Source: Paracoccaceae bacterium (GTDB taxonomy: Bacteria > Pseudomonadota > Alphaproteobacteria > Rhodobacterales > Rhodobacteraceae). From it: a DNA stretch of 6,148 bases. The position numbers and the translations under genes are program-made. This document shows positions 5,742 to 6,148 of this stretch, piece by piece (the stretch's first letter is position 1; each line of letters starts with the position of its first letter). The notes under the pieces are model-generated. The model did no database searches and was not told the DNA's origin. It worked only from the letters and a program-made list of their open reading frames with translations. The DNA lies in assembly GCA_030625695.1 (NCBI GenBank), contig DAOUQK010000230.1:1-6148 (forward strand), written 5' to 3'.

Positions 5742-6137
5742 TCACTGAGCCGCCAACAACCTTTTTTCTGCTTCAGCCGCCGGTTTCTGCAAGGCAGCGC
5801 GCAGGTCCTTTTGAAATGCGCCGATGTTCTTCTTCAGAAGGATATCAAACAATTCGTTGGCCAGGTCCGATGTCGCCAAATCATTTGCCGCGGCTTCGCC
5901 AATTTTCTGGCCATCTTTTCCTGCCAGCTTCTTGGTATTACCGTTTGCCCAGGTCTTGATGCGCTCTCCCAATACAGCATCCGATTTCAACAGCTTGATC
6001 AGGCCGCCGCTGGCCATCCGGTTGATGAACTTTAGCAGCGTGATCTGCAGCACCTTATCCACAGCCATATCTTCGATGACACAATTGATTGTTAACCCGC
6101 CGCCTTTTTTCCATATCTTCGTAGCCACAAATTCCAT
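5742..6137 (-). CDS. Hypothetical small helical protein, possibly 5'-partial
   Basis: I do not recognise this protein. From the ATG at 6137 it has 131 residues, rich in Leu, Lys and Ala, with no signal peptide and no clear membrane segment. It looks mostly alpha-helical and amphipathic, for example VDKVLQITLLKFINRM (26-41), ELFDILLKKNIGAFQKDLRA (94-113) and an Ala/Glu/Lys tail. The start is uncertain. AAAGGG lies only 2 nt before the 6137 ATG, too close for a normal ribosome binding site. The frame stays open to the window edge, so the gene may begin outside; a later ATG at 6068 would give 108 residues. It points the same way as rplU but is separated from it by the promoter region, so it is probably a different transcription unit. 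Even composition and a long open frame favour a real gene. Confidence 0.6.
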   Translation of the reverse strand: MEFVATKIWKKGGGLTINCVIEDMAVDKVLQITLLKFINRMASGGLIKLLKSDAVLGERIKTWANGNTKKLAGKDGQKIGEAAANDLATSDLANELFDILLKKNIGAFQKDLRAALQKPAAEAEKRLLAAQ

Positions 6138-6148
6138 TTCCCTTTGGA

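Noticed and set aside
5501..5959. Plus-strand frame spanning the rplU leader, promoter and the 3' end of the small gene
   Set aside because: It crosses a convincing minus-strand promoter and a coding region, and its Pro/Arg/Ser-rich product has no domain character.

Overview
The window looks like ordinary chromosome from an alphaproteobacterium, most likely of the Rhodobacterales (Roseobacter-type). Three things point there: the gene order rplU-rpmA-(lysE-GNAT)-obgE-proB-proA, a ribosomal protein L21 with a long Ala/Lys linker and a C-terminal helix-hairpin-helix-like domain, and a short intergenic sequence (1115-1148) of a type I remember as common between genes in that order. G+C is high and even. 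There are no insertion sequences, phage genes, CRISPR arrays, tRNAs or rRNAs.

All supported genes are on the minus strand, so transcription runs from high to low coordinates. At the right edge (5742-6137) is an unrecognised small helical protein whose frame stays open to the window edge. Next comes a gap of about 270 bp (5473-5741). It holds two small tandem repeats, a near-consensus sigma70 promoter (5624-5652) and a leader of about 145 nt with a hairpin at its predicted 5' end. This promoter should drive rplU (L21) and rpmA (L27), which are separated by 11 nt. A strong intrinsic terminator (4451-4483) follows rpmA.

Beyond the terminator is a tightly packed five-gene run: a LysE/RhtB-family exporter, a GNAT acetyltransferase (4-nt ATGA overlap with the exporter), the ribosome-assembly GTPase ObgE (10 nt later), glutamate 5-kinase ProB (13-nt overlap with obgE) and gamma-glutamyl phosphate reductase ProA (after a 76-nt gap). 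proA runs off the left edge, with about 358 of an expected 415-420 residues present.

Functionally, the window couples large-subunit ribosome synthesis (L21, L27, ObgE) with the first two steps of proline biosynthesis (ProB, ProA) and a small exporter/acetyltransferase pair of unknown substrate. I found no convincing new biological system. The points most worth a second look are the L21 extension, the rplU leader, the recurrent intergenic element, and how obgE is transcribed past the rpmA terminator.
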